From Eutypella sp. D-1 (taxonomy: Eukaryota > Ascomycota > Sordariomycetes > Xylariales > Diatrypaceae), in assembly GCA_023313575.1 (NCBI GenBank), contig JAJTTP010000005.1:1488001-1552000 (forward strand): a stretch of DNA of 64,000 nucleotides. Direction: 5' to 3'. The notes under the pieces were generated by a model, which saw only the letters and a list, made by a program, of their open reading frames with translations, was not told the DNA's origin and ran no database searches. The stretch's first letter is position 1. Each line of letters begins with the position of its first letter. This document shows positions 12,351-24,125 of the stretch, in pieces. A program made the translations under genes and the position numbers.

Positions 12351-13168
12351 AAGGGTGGTATAATCGCGATGTCGAACATCTGTCAGGCTTTCGCACCATG
12401 ACTGCTGCTCGAACGGGGGGTCATATCCACTTGCGAACTTCGCTACCTCCTCATCCCTTTCCTAGAACGTATCACCTTTAAACCCAAGTCGCCCTCGCAT
12501 TATCGGAGTGAGGTCGACAGCGCTTCATTGGTTTTTCTCTTCGCACATGCTGTGTTCCCTGGATGCTACGTACTGACTTCTGCCTCGACTCCCCCACCGC
12601 GATGCCCCGAGTCCCAGGCGGCGTCCCATAAGTATGCCACAGTTTACAGTGACGTTATCTCTGTGTCTACAAATGCGCATGGGCAGTTCGCCATAACCTA
12701 TAGGGTGGGCGTGTCCCGGAGATCACCCCTCTCACACATATCCGTTTGTAGTCTGTTACAAAGGGGATCCGTTACACTTTGTTTCTGTTATCACACTCTA
12801 CCTCTCCGCTGCCGGCCCCGAGGTTAGGTTCACCTACACCGAGATTTTCTGTCGAGTCATAAATGGTACACCAGAATACGCCAATATTATTCCTATACCT
12901 GCCTTCGTTACCCCACAGGTCTTACAGTGCCGAAGTTTACGTGATTTCAACCAGTCATGTTGAGCCCTCGATGCACTTTCGCAGTTTGTCTACCTACCGC
13001 AACCACGTAAGTTTCTGATTCTAGTTCCCCACATACACACATCTCCACACTTATATCACCACGTCTATTTGCGCGGTGGTGGTACTTACGTGCGAAAGTT
13101 CCTCTAACGCTGAGGACGCTGAGGGATACCTAGCATGGATAACTAAGGAAGTTTGCCTAGTTGGGGGA

Positions 13169-13187
13169 GGGGGGGGGGGGGGGGGGG
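13169..13187. repeat. Poly(G) run of 19
   Basis: Nineteen consecutive G, preceded by GGGGGA and followed by TGGGG, so about 28 of 29 bases on each flank combined are nearly all G. It is the second such run within 0.9 kb. Confidence 0.85.
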
Positions 13188-14164
13188 TGGGGTTTAGAGG
13201 CTGGGGGTTGTCACATATTGAGTATACATACGCGACAAACTGAGGCATATCCAGAGAGAAACTGGACGAATCATGCCCCGGGGTAGAATCACAACCATGA
13301 GATAATCGTAGCAAACTTCGATATAAGTGTGCCTCCAGTCCTGGTTACCTAGCTCGATCGTTGAACCGGGAAGGTAATCGATATGCGGACATCAAACTCA
13401 GTGATACATCTGTCAACAAACATGCACAAGGATGACGTTTCTTTGGCGCACCATGAGAAAGATCAGTTCTCTGGAATAACAGTCTGCCTTTTATTCAGGT
13501 AGATAGAAGGACGTGGTGAGAGCTGAAAGGGAGTTTTCAGGGTCTACGGGTCAACTATATCTACCGTTTCACACCTAGCCCTGCTTGTGAAAAGAAAAAA
13601 GTCAGGGAGTTGAGTTTGTCAGTGGCGTCAGCCGAGCCTTCGTGTTCCTTGCAAAAAAGAAAGAAGGCAATCGAGTATACCATACCCTATAGTAGTGGCC
13701 GTGGGGGCTGCGAGCAAACCAAACCGCAGAAAAACAGCTTCGTTATCTGATTTTACAACCGGTAGAGCTCGCCTTTAATAGTGGGTACGCAGGATATTTA
13801 TCAAGCATGCCTCTGTAAAGTTTCCTCGCGTTACTCGGTTACATTCTACTGGGGGGGCAAAGGAACCTCGGCCAACACGCATTCACGTAGCACACACTCA
13901 GTGATGTTCATGTGTTACAATAGATGTTACAGCTTGCTCACATCCACGGACGCAAACTGCACCTATGAGGGTTGGGGGTTACAGAGACATATATAGATGT
14001 CTGTCGGGTCTTCACGCTCTGAGTTGATGGATTCTAACTCAAGACTTTTATATGACCGGGTTAACTTTGACCTTACTGAACTTCCTCTCCTACAAAAGCC
14101 CACGGGATTTCTTTTTCGGTCTCGGATGTGCCATGGCCTAGCACCAACTTGAATAGAAGTCAAT

Positions 14165-14830
14165 ATGTCGAATCAGCCACCGTATTGTTGGGACTCGAGA
14201 TCACAGGCTGATCCTATTCTCGAAAACCCATTCACGCCTCTCGAGAATCGGAGAGAATACGTACCTGTAGGACAGAGCTACCAGCAATGGCAATATTATC
14301 CACAACCTTTACCCAAATTACCTCCGCATTTGCGGCCACGGCAACGAAGACGTCCTGTGCCAACACGCAGCAGTACAGATAGACCCAGAGGCAGACAGGA
14401 CAGATATTATAATCCTGAGGCCTCTAATCCTGGGACCTTTAATCCTGGGACCTTTAATCCCGAGGCCTTCAGAATGGATAACGGATCAGTAAGTCAGGTC
14501 TACTAAGGGTCTGAAGTGCTCGCTTCTGATCACTGTGAAATCTAGCAACGGTCAAGCAGCAGTCCGGCCCCTGAAGAGAGAAATTGTTCATGCTTTTATG
14601 GGAGGCGTTGTATAAGGCACTGTCAACAACCTGCCCAACAACCTGCCCCCCAAAGCCCCCGTGCTACTCCGCTTCCTGCCAATGACGCAACGTCCAATAC
14701 CCACGAAGGTCCAGGGGCAGAAGCAGGTAGTGAACGGGTACGCGCAAACATGGGGAAGAGAAGAGATCCATCCCATCGTGCTACCAGACAGCATCAACGA
14801 ATATTGTTCGCTATGCATCAAACTACATGA
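14165..14830 (+). CDS. Possible two-exon gene, low-complexity protein of unknown function
   Basis: I do not recognise this. One model is join(14165..14488, 14546..14830), 202 residues: the first frame runs into an ideal GTAAGT donor, a CTAG acceptor follows 58 bases later, and the frame stays open in phase 0 for 94 more codons. The product is rich in Pro, Arg, Gln and Asn. At the end of exon 1 a 15-base unit is repeated in frame (NPEAS NPGTF NPGTF NPEAF, 14407-14466), which favours coding. Against it: there is no known domain, the +1 frame from 14661 to 15047 is also open and looks at least as protein-like, and the surroundings are gene-free. A third exon or a different splice could shift into that frame. 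It could also be a chance frame or a decayed gene. Confidence 0.33.
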
Positions 14831-17620
14831 AGACAGAGGCTGGGACTTGGAGGACACCAGTGTTGGATTTACAGATCTAGATGCTAGCCCTAAGAACCAA
14901 GAAATAATGGCATTTTTCCTTTTCCTCAAGAGAGCAGAATTTTCAAGAAAGGACAAGAAAAACAAAAGCGTCCTCATGCTACCTCACTGTACCAACAATA
15001 GTATAAATAGCAAGCGGTCATGCTCGAACATAGGGGAGGGTTGTTAGGGGATATACGTCAGCTACCCCGTAGGGTGGCTATCTAGAGTGAGGTCTATATA
15101 TAAGCCCCCCCGGCCCCCCAACCTCATATCTAGTACGGGCCAGAGCGTCATACTTACTATGATATCTGAGCCATACACTATGGTTACAGTGAGCCTCCGT
15201 CGTATTCGCGACACCTTTCACTCTGGTACTACTATTCCCTGATAAAGATTGAGAAGACAATGTGTATCATTCACAGCCTGCACTTTCTTATATCGACCAC
15301 AATGCGGCATTCTAAGCAGCCGTTATGAAGAACGAATTCTCTTTTCAATATATCTCATGGCTTCTTGTAGCGTGGCCTAGGCAATACTGAGCGAGCTTTA
15401 TCCTGGATTGATGAGGTGGGTTATGCTACGAGACAAGACTAGATCAAAGCGCGACAGAATTCGGCTTCGGTCTTTGATCCAGATAACATGCAATCGGACA
15501 ATATAAATTCCAAGTTGGCATGTCCTGTCGAAGATTGGCAGGAAGAAGCTATTTAAATCGGGCCGTGCCGAAGGCATTTATCAAGGAGGGCGAGAGTTAG
15601 CGACATGCTTGTCGAGTGTTCGAATCTCGTCATAACCTTTACTCGCAATTTGTGCTGGGTCACGCATCATCTTAACGCGTGTCACTATAGCAGGCCATTG
15701 AAAGTGGGAAATGGATCAAATTCGGAAGGAGATGCTCTGTTTTTTATTGCGCGCGAAGGAAGCTAGGAGAATAAGTCGGGACAAGACCTATCAACCATAG
15801 CACGGGTGCTCCCCGTGCCGATCAATCGCTGCCGATCACTCACATCCCCTTGCGCAGATCAGCGCCGTTTCCACCGTTGGCCCCACTGCACGCTTTAACG
15901 TCCCTACATAAGCCCGCGGTCTCGTGGTTGTCCCATGAACTGGTGTAAAAGGCGAATGTCACAAAAAGTTAGAAATATCATTATGATGCGGGGTTTGCTC
16001 GGTCCGAAAAAGCTCAGGTCGATATGTGAGGCCAAGAAGCCCCTCTGGTTTCGTCGCCTCGTAGTGCCGTCCTCAACTTAATCCACTTAGAAACCGGATC
16101 GCACGGCTCGAGGTAAAGGCCCTGAGCCCTTTCTGGGGGTCTATCATGGCCCAGATGCGCTGAGATAGCACCCAGGTGGGATGGAGGTTGGTTGTACAAC
16201 ATATTCATTTGCGCTTACGAGGGTTGGTGCGGGCCGGAGCGACCAACGGCGATGAGAGTTGTCCAAGTTAGATATGGTAAAAGTAATCGTTACGGCCGGT
16301 AGGTTTAACATGTGTGTGGAGTCCTTGACCGAGTTATCTATCTATCGTCTATGTACGACCGAGTTATCTTCTACCCCCGAACATGGCTGTTGTCATTAAC
16401 GACCCTACCTAGAACAAATGCATTGCTAATCTATACTATACGAATCGACAACAATCTCAATGTCGACCCCTCACCCATACCGATTGCCTACGGTTTCGAC
16501 GCTTTCGGATTAGGTACACGAATTTGGGGCCTTGGCTTTCACCCTTTGATCATGTTACGGCTCGAACGGTGACTTAAATCTCAAATCCTACCTTATATTG
16601 CATATTAATAGGCTGACATCGCGGAAACAAAGCTTATTTCCAAAGGAGGGTTGCAATATGAAGGAACAACCCAGGTCCCAGCAACTCCACCGTACGGCCG
16701 GGATAGATTGTAGGGGTGGTGTTCGGAGCTCCGCCGGATGACCTCGGGACCTGTGCACAAAATGCAACATTCTCCAAGCCGTCGTCCATTTAACCTCCAC
16801 TCCCGCGATATACTGCGTGCGTTACCGAGATCACGCATCCAATCATCTAAGCCGCATGCTCGCGCTTTTTTCGGTGGGCATGACGTAGTTCGAGATAACT
16901 GGACGAGGCAACGCCCTGCCATGCACCATGCACGGTCTTACACATCTTCCGATCGGGCAGCAGGGCCGCGTGCATCTGGCGGGAACTTGCGAGGGCCTCG
17001 ATCACATGTGGCTGTCTGAAACAGCAGCTACCAAGCCCCACGCCTTGGTAGGAATCATGCGCGTTCGAAAATATGGTTTTCTTTATCACCGCCGAGTGCG
17101 CAGAGAAAGGTTATCCAGATTCCATACTCAGTTTGGCCGATTCGCAATACAGTCACGGGTCTCGCGGCACACGTCTACAGCGATGTCTTGATGCGCAGTT
17201 GAGACTTCCTTTGAGTGGATATTCCACGTCGGCCTGATTTCTTAGATCCCAAATGACGTAGTTAATCTAATGCGTCGGCGGCAGCTTTGTTAACAATATA
17301 GGAGGTGATACCGCGGCCCTGGGTGGATTGGGCCGGTTAAATGGCGCATTATATGCATGCACAGAGTACACGGGACGCCGGCGTCTTTGTTGCTATGCAA
17401 CCTTTCCGTTTGCTTAACCCCGAGTACCCAGCCTCGAGTGGCCATATGCCTTTGATCCTTTGTTAGTATATATTACCAACAAGTAGAGCAACATCCCCCT
17501 CCGAGGAAGATCGCCCATGATGCCAGGGATCATCCATATCGCACAGGGTTCACACACTCCTAAACCATCAAGATCCCCTTACTTTTCAGCACAACTAACA
17601 CTCTGATACCCCTGGATATC
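14831..17620. other. Spacer upstream of the CE1 esterase
   Basis: Apart from the alternative frame noted for the doubtful gene (open to 15047), nothing coding is supportable. A TATATATTACC stretch near 17466 could belong to the esterase promoter. Confidence 0.45.
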
Positions 17621-18589
17621 ATGCAAATCGGCACCTTCCTCGCGACCGGTCTTCTTACCACAGCGGCACTGGGCTATGCCTCGCCGCGCGTCTTGCCGCG
17701 GGGCAAGGCGTCCTCGCCGGGCTGCGGCCAGCCGCCGCTGGTTCAGCCAGGAAACTGGCAGGATGGCAAGACGCCTGAGGGGCGGGAATATAGGATCTGG
17801 GTGCCGAATAACTACGACCAGCAGATACCGGCGCCGGCGATCCTCTCTTACCACGGGGCGTCAAGCAACATTAATAAACGAATCAAAGAGGACCGGCTCA
17901 GCGACACCAAGTTCAACAAAGACCACATAGTCGTGTACCTGCAGGGCGTGCGGCGCGAGCCGGACAACCCGAAGTCCACAATGTGGCAAGGCGCGCCGGG
18001 GGCGCCGGCCGACGATATCTCCTTTACGCGAGACGTGCTGGACGCCGTCGAGGCAGGGCTTTGTGTCGACCGGTCGCGTATATATGCGACGGGCCACAGC
18101 CAGGGCGGCGGGTTCGTGGGACGGCTGGCCTGCGATGGTGAAATGTCGGGCCGCATCGCCGCATTTGCGCCCGTGTCGGGCGCCTTCTACGATACGTCGG
18201 TTGGCGACCAGGCGCAATGCCACCCGCTGAGTCTCAACAGCGTCTGTTCTCCGTCGCGGACAGACGTCGCAATGCTAGAACTTCACGGCGGCGACGACGA
18301 CACCATCAGCTTCCACGGCGGATTCCGCAAGGGGGCGTGCCTACCCACTATTCGCCACTGGGCTAAAGATTGGGCGCGACGCGATAACCTCGACATCAAC
18401 GATGCTGTCATTAAGATCAAGGGTACTAAGAACGGTGTTAAGTACCGGTACAGCGACGGACTCGTAACTCTCGTCTACGCCGGTGATGACGTCGGCCACG
18501 TCTGGATGTCTAAGGACGCTGGGAACGCAGACATCGAAGCTAGTGAGATGGTTATGGACTTCTTTAGGAAGTATAGTCTGAAACTATAG
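17621..18589 (+). CDS. Secreted CE1-family esterase, feruloyl esterase-like
   Basis: A single exon encodes 322 residues. Residues 1-20 form a signal peptide (ATGLLTTAALGYASP with cleavage near Ala20), so the enzyme is predicted to be exported. The mature part is an alpha/beta hydrolase: ILSYHGASS is the oxyanion-side strand, GHSQGGG carries the nucleophile Ser160, LHGGDDDT carries the acid Asp (225-227), and GHVW supplies His293. Several Cys (35, 148, 171, 200, 209, 240) suggest disulfides. This pattern and length match carbohydrate esterase family 1 feruloyl esterases, which release ferulic acid from arabinoxylan or pectin in plant cell walls; related acetylxylan esterases or PHB depolymerase-like enzymes are alternatives. 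No carbohydrate-binding module is visible. GC-rich third codon positions contrast with the flanking spacer. Confidence 0.88.
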   Translation: MQIGTFLATGLLTTAALGYASPRVLPRGKASSPGCGQPPLVQPGNWQDGKTPEGREYRIWVPNNYDQQIPAPAILSYHGASSNINKRIKEDRLSDTKFNKDHIVVYLQGVRREPDNPKSTMWQGAPGAPADDISFTRDVLDAVEAGLCVDRSRIYATGHSQGGGFVGRLACDGEMSGRIAAFAPVSGAFYDTSVGDQAQCHPLSLNSVCSPSRTDVAMLELHGGDDDTISFHGGFRKGACLPTIRHWAKDWARRDNLDINDAVIKIKGTKNGVKYRYSDGLVTLVYAGDDVGHVWMSKDAGNADIEASEMVMDFFRKYSLKL

Positions 18590-19127
18590 TATAAAAATTG
18601 GAGAGAACGCGCGTGAGTGCGTACATGAAGCTACAAGTGCGTTGTCTTGGATGGACCAACGCCAGATCGGAGTAAAGGCAAGGATACAGGGGGAGTTGGG
18701 AGGGTTATACTGCATGCATTCGCATGCTTTGATGTTACATACCTGATCTAATTTGTAAATATCTAATATTGTTCTATGCTGTGTTTCCTATTGACTGGTT
18801 GCAAGCTTCTATTATTGTGATCTCAGCGAAGACAGTGGGATCTTCATGCCTTTCATACATGTACCCAACATGAGACCCATATAAGATCATCACCTATATT
18901 CTGTAGATGAACTTGAACACGTGGGCGTGGCACTTGGTATTTAACTGGACCTAATCCGAACGGGATATTTCACATAGATGTCTATGGAGCACGGCTTTGG
19001 AATCACTTACCAGAAACAAGTGAACTGTCTGAGGAGCATGACATCCTCAACGATCTACCGTCATCCAGACCTTTGTCTACAGCATGGCGCCATTCTCTGC
19101 CCCACCGCTGCTCCCGTGATCCGCCCG
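18590..19127. other. Intergenic region between two convergent genes
   Basis: It holds the 3' ends of the CE1 esterase (+) and of the small membrane protein gene (-). No gene is seen. Confidence 0.5.
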
Positions 19128-19855
19128 CTAAAACCGTTTCTTCCCAGCCTTCCGCTTCTCCGCCTCGGCATTGGTGAACGGGAACCCGCTCGTGCGCTTG
19201 TCGGCGCCGGTGCGGCGGCTGACACGCGCCTTCTCGCCGGCGAACATGAGACACCACAGCCCGAAGCAGGCCAAGAACGTACTACCCGTGAATCCCAGCA
19301 CGAAGCCCGTCTGCCCCGTGCCTCCGTACCGCGTCCAACAGTAGAACGCCGCTGCTCCGTGGTGGAGCGTCGTGATGAGCAGGACGGCCTTCGCGAATGG
19401 CGACGGCTGGTCTCCGGGCGCTATCATATGTTAGTGAAAATTATCATGGTAAGCCCATCAAAAAGCTCTGGTGGGGAATAGACCGCGAATAGGGACTGTA
19501 GGGCTGCAGGGGGGAAAGGCCTTACTTTCAACAAGGGAGGTCAGCGGCAGGCTGCCCGTCAAGACTACCGTCACGAGACCGAGCGCGAGCTGCGCCAGCC
19601 CCAACGAGCGCGCGAAGTAGGTCGTAATCGCGGTCTGAGAGGGGCTCACGGGCGCGCCGCCCGAGTCGAACGTCAGCAACCCCGTGATAGCTTGTGGCCA
19701 GAATATGAGGGGGAGCGCCTGCAGCAGGTGCCAGCCGCACGAGGCGAAGCTGTAGGCGGAGACGGCCTAAGATGATCGTCAGCTTCTAAATCATTCATTT
19801 ATCTGCCCCAAGCTGACATGTGGAGGCGCGGGAGAATGGTGTTATTTACGTCCAT
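19128..19855 (-). CDS. Small fungal membrane protein of unknown function (three exons)
   Basis: The model is complement(19128..19420, 19526..19766, 19850..19855), 179 residues, with a first exon of only two codons (Met-Asp, GTAAAT donor). Introns end TTAG and TAG and phases agree. The peptide has about four hydrophobic segments: around SFASCGWHLLQALPLIFWPQ, LGLAQLALGLVTVVL, AVLLITTLHHGAAAFYCW and GFVLGFTGSTFLACFGLWCL. It ends in a basic hydrophilic tail (EKARVSRRT ... AEKRKAGKKRF) that probably faces the cytosol. I recognise the general type, small polytopic fungal membrane proteins of about 170 residues, but no function. The tiny first exon is the least certain part; translation from a later Met is possible. 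Confidence 0.75.
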
Positions 19856-21679
19856 ATCTAAGGTTTTAGGTCGAATAGGCGGATGGCAGATTCGGGCATA
19901 TGGAATATGGCAAGCGAATTGTTTTGTCTATTATAGATAGCCGATGCTGATACCACGTTACATATATGGTAACAATGTTTATTCGTAAGCTATCAGATAA
20001 TAATACTTGGTTGAAAGCACACTTATTATTGCGACAGTTACCTAATTGTGAATATCATTAAGTGACTAGAAACGTGGTCCTGCAGGTACGGCTTTACCTG
20101 GCCTAAGCTTGGGGTTACATTTACGTCATCATTTATCGATAATGATGGTGGGAAAAGGGGTGGATACCTATATGTACTAACGGATATAGCGCGTCCCCTA
20201 ACTCGCCCCGTAGGGCTGAGAGGGCTTCCCGAGGATGTCGTGATAAGAGGCCAACGACTTGAAAGTGAGCAGTAATTCACGGACGTACATCTTTGGCAAT
20301 TCTTATGGCTATGCTATATACGATGCAACCATTGTAGCTGAATTATCTTGGCCAAAATAGCTAAAAGTCCTCTAATTTAGGTGGGTCAGATGGCACCAGC
20401 ACATTGTGTCACCTCTCTCATTGGCTCATGTTGCGAGCTGGAGTTCAGAATTATGACTGAAGCCATGTTTTGTGCCAGATTGGCCTACCTCGTTTCTCAT
20501 TATACTAATCGTTCAAAATAGGGGTTCGTAACCAATTTCCCAATACTTCCTCCTGAAAGTATTGGTGCTCCTCGCTATATATAAAAAGGGAGGTTATATA
20601 ATTAGTGTGGTCGATACACTTGATAACCTAATAGGACATGAGCGCGTAGCAGGTACGAGTTGGATCATAGGTCTTGGCTGCGAGGCGCATAAGATACGGA
20701 GGTGGCTCGAACTCTCATGACTAGATGAGGATAGCCGTGGCTCACCTGGTAAACTGTTAAGCCATGCTTTTGATATAACAATGACTAGGATGACGCCAAC
20801 GACTTATATCCTCGTGTATCAATTCTCTAAGAATGCAAGAAGAGATAGACAAGATCGTGGATGACTACAAACGCCTCAGGATTGTAAAAAAGGATAAGGG
20901 AGCGCTAAAAGTGAGGCGATCGACAGGGGTCATTGCCGAGCCTGGCAGAAGCTGCCCTCCTTCTTAACCTAGCCTAACCACTTGTTCGCGAATTCACGGT
21001 GAAAAACCCTCGGTCTAATTCCCATCGAGTTGCTGGCGTTTGTTCAGTCATCGGGCCCCTCCGGACTCTCGTTAGCGCTGAGTAAACACTTAACCGGGGT
21101 GGTTATTTTCTAGATTTAACCCCCCCCCCCCTTCGAGATTGCACGTTGTATGGGATCCTCCGTGGCTTCTCTTATCGTGAACCCAACATGGTTTGGTGGC
21201 CTTGAAATGCCCCACATGCTTGTTTAAAGAAGGCAGGTCCTTCGAAATGCCACCCTTGCATGGGAACCGAGAACTGGGCTAGATCATGTATCCGATCTAA
21301 AGGACGCGAGCGCGACTTCATGGACTTTATGGTATGCCATGGCATGGTACCACTGCTGTTGATGAGGATGGCATCTCCTGATAGGTACTCTATGGGCTAG
21401 TAATACAAGCGACAGGAATGAAGTGCGAGCAAGGGGCGTAGGCGAAAGCAGCAATAGCCAAGAATAGCCCCAGCCATCATGGCCACGATGGGAAAGCAGC
21501 GGCGTTGAAATTGGGTGACATGGGGCGCCCTCCCTAGGATCCCCATAAAAGAGGTGGTAATGGAGGTCTATAAGAAGTCGACGATCGCTCCCTCATGGGG
21601 ATTCCGCATCTCGAAATCATTGTGCGCTCTGAAGCCGAAACACATTAGTAGCGTAACTAGCATTGTCCGTTTCAACGAA
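19856..21679. other. Spacer upstream of the DUF1996 gene
   Basis: No gene is supportable. It has an AT-rich left half, a 12-base C run (21120-21131) and a 12-base palindrome (ATGCCATGGCAT) near 21333. The frame of the DUF1996 gene is open upstream to 21515, but I place the start at 21680 because a signal peptide follows. Confidence 0.45.
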
Positions 21680-23007
21680 ATGATTTCTTCTAGGGTGTTC
21701 CTCGCGGCGGTGCCGCTATACTGGAGCGGGTTCGTCATTTCCCAAGACATCGGCGATACCTTCACCGTAAACTGCAGTCCCTTGACGATCCAGCGGCGGG
21801 ATCCCATTGTCAGCCCCAACCAGGATCTTTCGGACCACGTGCACGCCGTGATCGGCGGTACCGCCTTTGACGCCGGCCTGACCCCGGAAAGGGCTTTGCA
21901 ATCTATCGCAACGACCTGCGACAAGGAGCTCGACCACTCCGACTATTGGGTGCCTCAGCTGTACCACATCACGCCGGACAACAAATACGAGCTCGTGAAA
22001 TTCACGCTCGCGGTGAGTATATGACCGGGAGGGCGGGCCTATGCAGATGGAGGTTAGGTAGTTAGGGATTGCTGATACCTGTGTTACCACGTATTGCAGT
22101 CGGTGTACTATCAGAACCGGGCATGCGACTATGAGCCAGGCCGAACGGACTGCCCAAGCCATAAGACCAACTTCGCACGGCCATTTCCCGAGGGCCTGCA
22201 GATGGTGGCGGGAGACCCCACGCGACGCGAGTTCGACGCGTCAGACATCACGCACCGCGCCGTAAACTACATGTGCATCCACGAGGACGGATCCGAGGAG
22301 ACCAATAACCTCCCGCTGCGGCGGTGCACCGACCTCCGTGCACAAGTGACATTTCCGTCGTGTTGGAATGGCAAGGACCTCGACTCACGTAATCACAAGG
22401 ACCACGTGAGTTTCATTCTTCCGTGCCCGCACTGGGTGCCTGTTAGCTGACACCTACCCTATATAAAGATGTCCTACCCTGACCCTAGATATGGCGAATA
22501 TAACGGTGGCGTGTGCCCAGAGTCACACCCGTATGCGGTCATCACGCTCTTCTACGAGTTCCACTTCGACACGTTGCCATACGCCGACTGGAACTTTGTT
22601 TTTGCGCAGGGAGATAAGACGGGTTACGGGTTTCACGGTGACTTCGGTGAGTTATTTGGGAGTGCCGGACAGAATAGGAGATACAGGAAAGAAACGAGAA
22701 AGGGAAGCCGCGGCTGACACCCCACTTCCAAACAGTCAACGGTTGGAAAGACCTCGACCGCCTCGGCGATGCGCATAGGACATGCACAGGCGCGAAAAAT
22801 GTCGAGGATCCTAACTGCTCGCTGAACGTCGGGGCTGATGGGACGCCCGGTCATGCCACGCCTAGGGATCTCGAGTCCCCGGCCCCCAGCGAGGACGTTG
22901 GCATCGGGGGCACGAAGCTTGACGAGCTGCCTGGCGGCAAGGTGCCCACGGGCGAGACACCGGTGGCGCGGAAGGCTAGGCGCAGCGGGCGAGTTTTCAG
23001 GGGCTGA
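21680..23007 (+). CDS. Secreted DUF1996 domain protein
   Basis: The four-exon model is join(21680..22012, 22100..22405, 22469..22646, 22736..23007), 362 residues, all introns starting GTGAGT with AG acceptors. The chosen ATG begins a hydrophobic leader (VFLAAVPLYWSGFVIS) that looks like a signal peptide; the in-frame Met at 21515 would bury it. The DUF1996 signatures follow: a DPIVSP start, DHVHAVIGGTAF, DYWVPQLYH, CDYEPG, FPSCWNGKDLDS with KDH, SYPDPRYGEYNGGVCPESHP and HGDFVNGW across the last junction. DUF1996 proteins are widespread extracellular fungal proteins, often paired with WSC or lectin domains and listed in plant-degrading secretomes; their chemistry is unknown. No extra domain is present, and the C-terminus is Gly/Pro-rich. 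The neighbouring CE1 enzyme is also secreted. Confidence 0.88.
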
Positions 23008-24125
23008 TTGTTGGCTGGTAGATTGCCTACCTCTTAGGTACGTAAGGATGTGAGTTCAAGGATCTGGGAGCCCAGAGTGCTTTTTATTTTTATTTTTATC
23101 CGATATTGTTGATGGGAGTTTATAGAGTAATCACGGCATTTGTTATCTTGTTGTTTCGACATATTGAAGGAGGGATGTATTCAAACCTGTGTACGATATG
23201 AATATTGGTAGTTATAGATTTATATTTAGATGAACTTTTTGTCAGATATAGGTATGTATGTTCAATTGCGTTCTCTTAATGCATGTTTGATGTACTTAGG
23301 TACTTGCTTGGGATTGGGAGCCTTTCACCCACGAAACGACGTCACTAATTGCACCTTATCTTTCTAATTAAATCATATCCTATTGGTGGAAATGACACAC
23401 TGTGCAAGGGCCTATTATTAGTGTCTCCATTGCACCTATAGTTCATTAAAAACACAGTATAAGGGACAGGATATGACTGATACACTCTAGCGGGGATATC
23501 CCGGTAAAGTGGATGAATGCCCCGCCGCCACTTGCTATAAGCCGATCTCGCATTGGACCCGGCCTACCACCAGCCTACCTAGAAAGTATGTACCTAGGCC
23601 TAAGAAAAAGTCCCCAAGAATCGCATTTGCATTTCAAAGCAAACCAAACCAACACCTGCATCTCCGGGAAAGCGCCTGCGAATAGTATTTTACCTAAAAT
23701 CATTGCTTACTTACCTAGGGACTTACTTACTTACTTAGAGGGAGATATTGATCAACAAGAACTGATTGAATTTACCAACTTCATTCTCTTCTACCAGGTT
23801 TATTATATAGGCTGGATAGGATAAATCCGGACTGTATCCAAAAAACGACTTCTTATCTGGTTTTCTCGACTGTGATATTTTATTACTTTCTCGATCAATC
23901 TACTCTCGAGTAAACGCTCTATTCAGAAGTCCAGGACCAACCTCAAATATTCAGAAGGAAAAAAAATCCGTTTAATCGATCGATCGATCTACTTACGACT
24001 TCCGAAGTCGCCTCCCTGCGCGCACCGCCCTTCGTGGGCTAATTCACCCACCCCTCTATTATCTATATACGGGCGACTCCCACCGCACAACGACCCCCCG
24101 CTCTTCAAATACGCATCCGCCCACA
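23008..24125. other. Spacer between DUF1996 gene and NAR1
   Basis: It holds the DUF1996 3' region (T-rich, about 23078-23280) and the NAR1 upstream region, which includes an ACTT tetranucleotide repeat near 23705-23736 and GATC repeats near 23977. The 103-codon frame at 23513 shows no family features. Confidence 0.45.

Larger units (their letters stand above)
11218..14164. other. Gene-free spacer with long G runs
   Basis: I see no gene. Base composition is fairly balanced, not the TA-rich pattern of heavy repeat-induced point mutation, yet all frames are broken. It carries two 19-base G runs, one exact TACCTAGGTA (12143-12152) and CT-rich patches. Short open frames of 70-100 codons have no family features. 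Confidence 0.5.

Noticed and set aside
15570..15645. B-box-like GTTCGAATC suggesting a tRNA
   Set aside because: The T-stem has at least two mismatches and no A box or acceptor stem lies at the right distance.
20650..20800. tRNA-like sequence with GAGTTCGAGCC on the minus strand and GTGGCTCACCTGG on the plus strand
   Set aside because: The box-like pieces are on opposite strands or wrongly spaced, and no cloverleaf with acceptor stem can be drawn.
21515..21679. Earlier in-frame start for the DUF1996 protein
   Set aside because: It would place 55 residues before the signal peptide of a protein family that is secreted.
23513..23824. 103-codon frame upstream of NAR1
   Set aside because: No motif; it contains translated ACTT repeats and lies in the probable NAR1 promoter.
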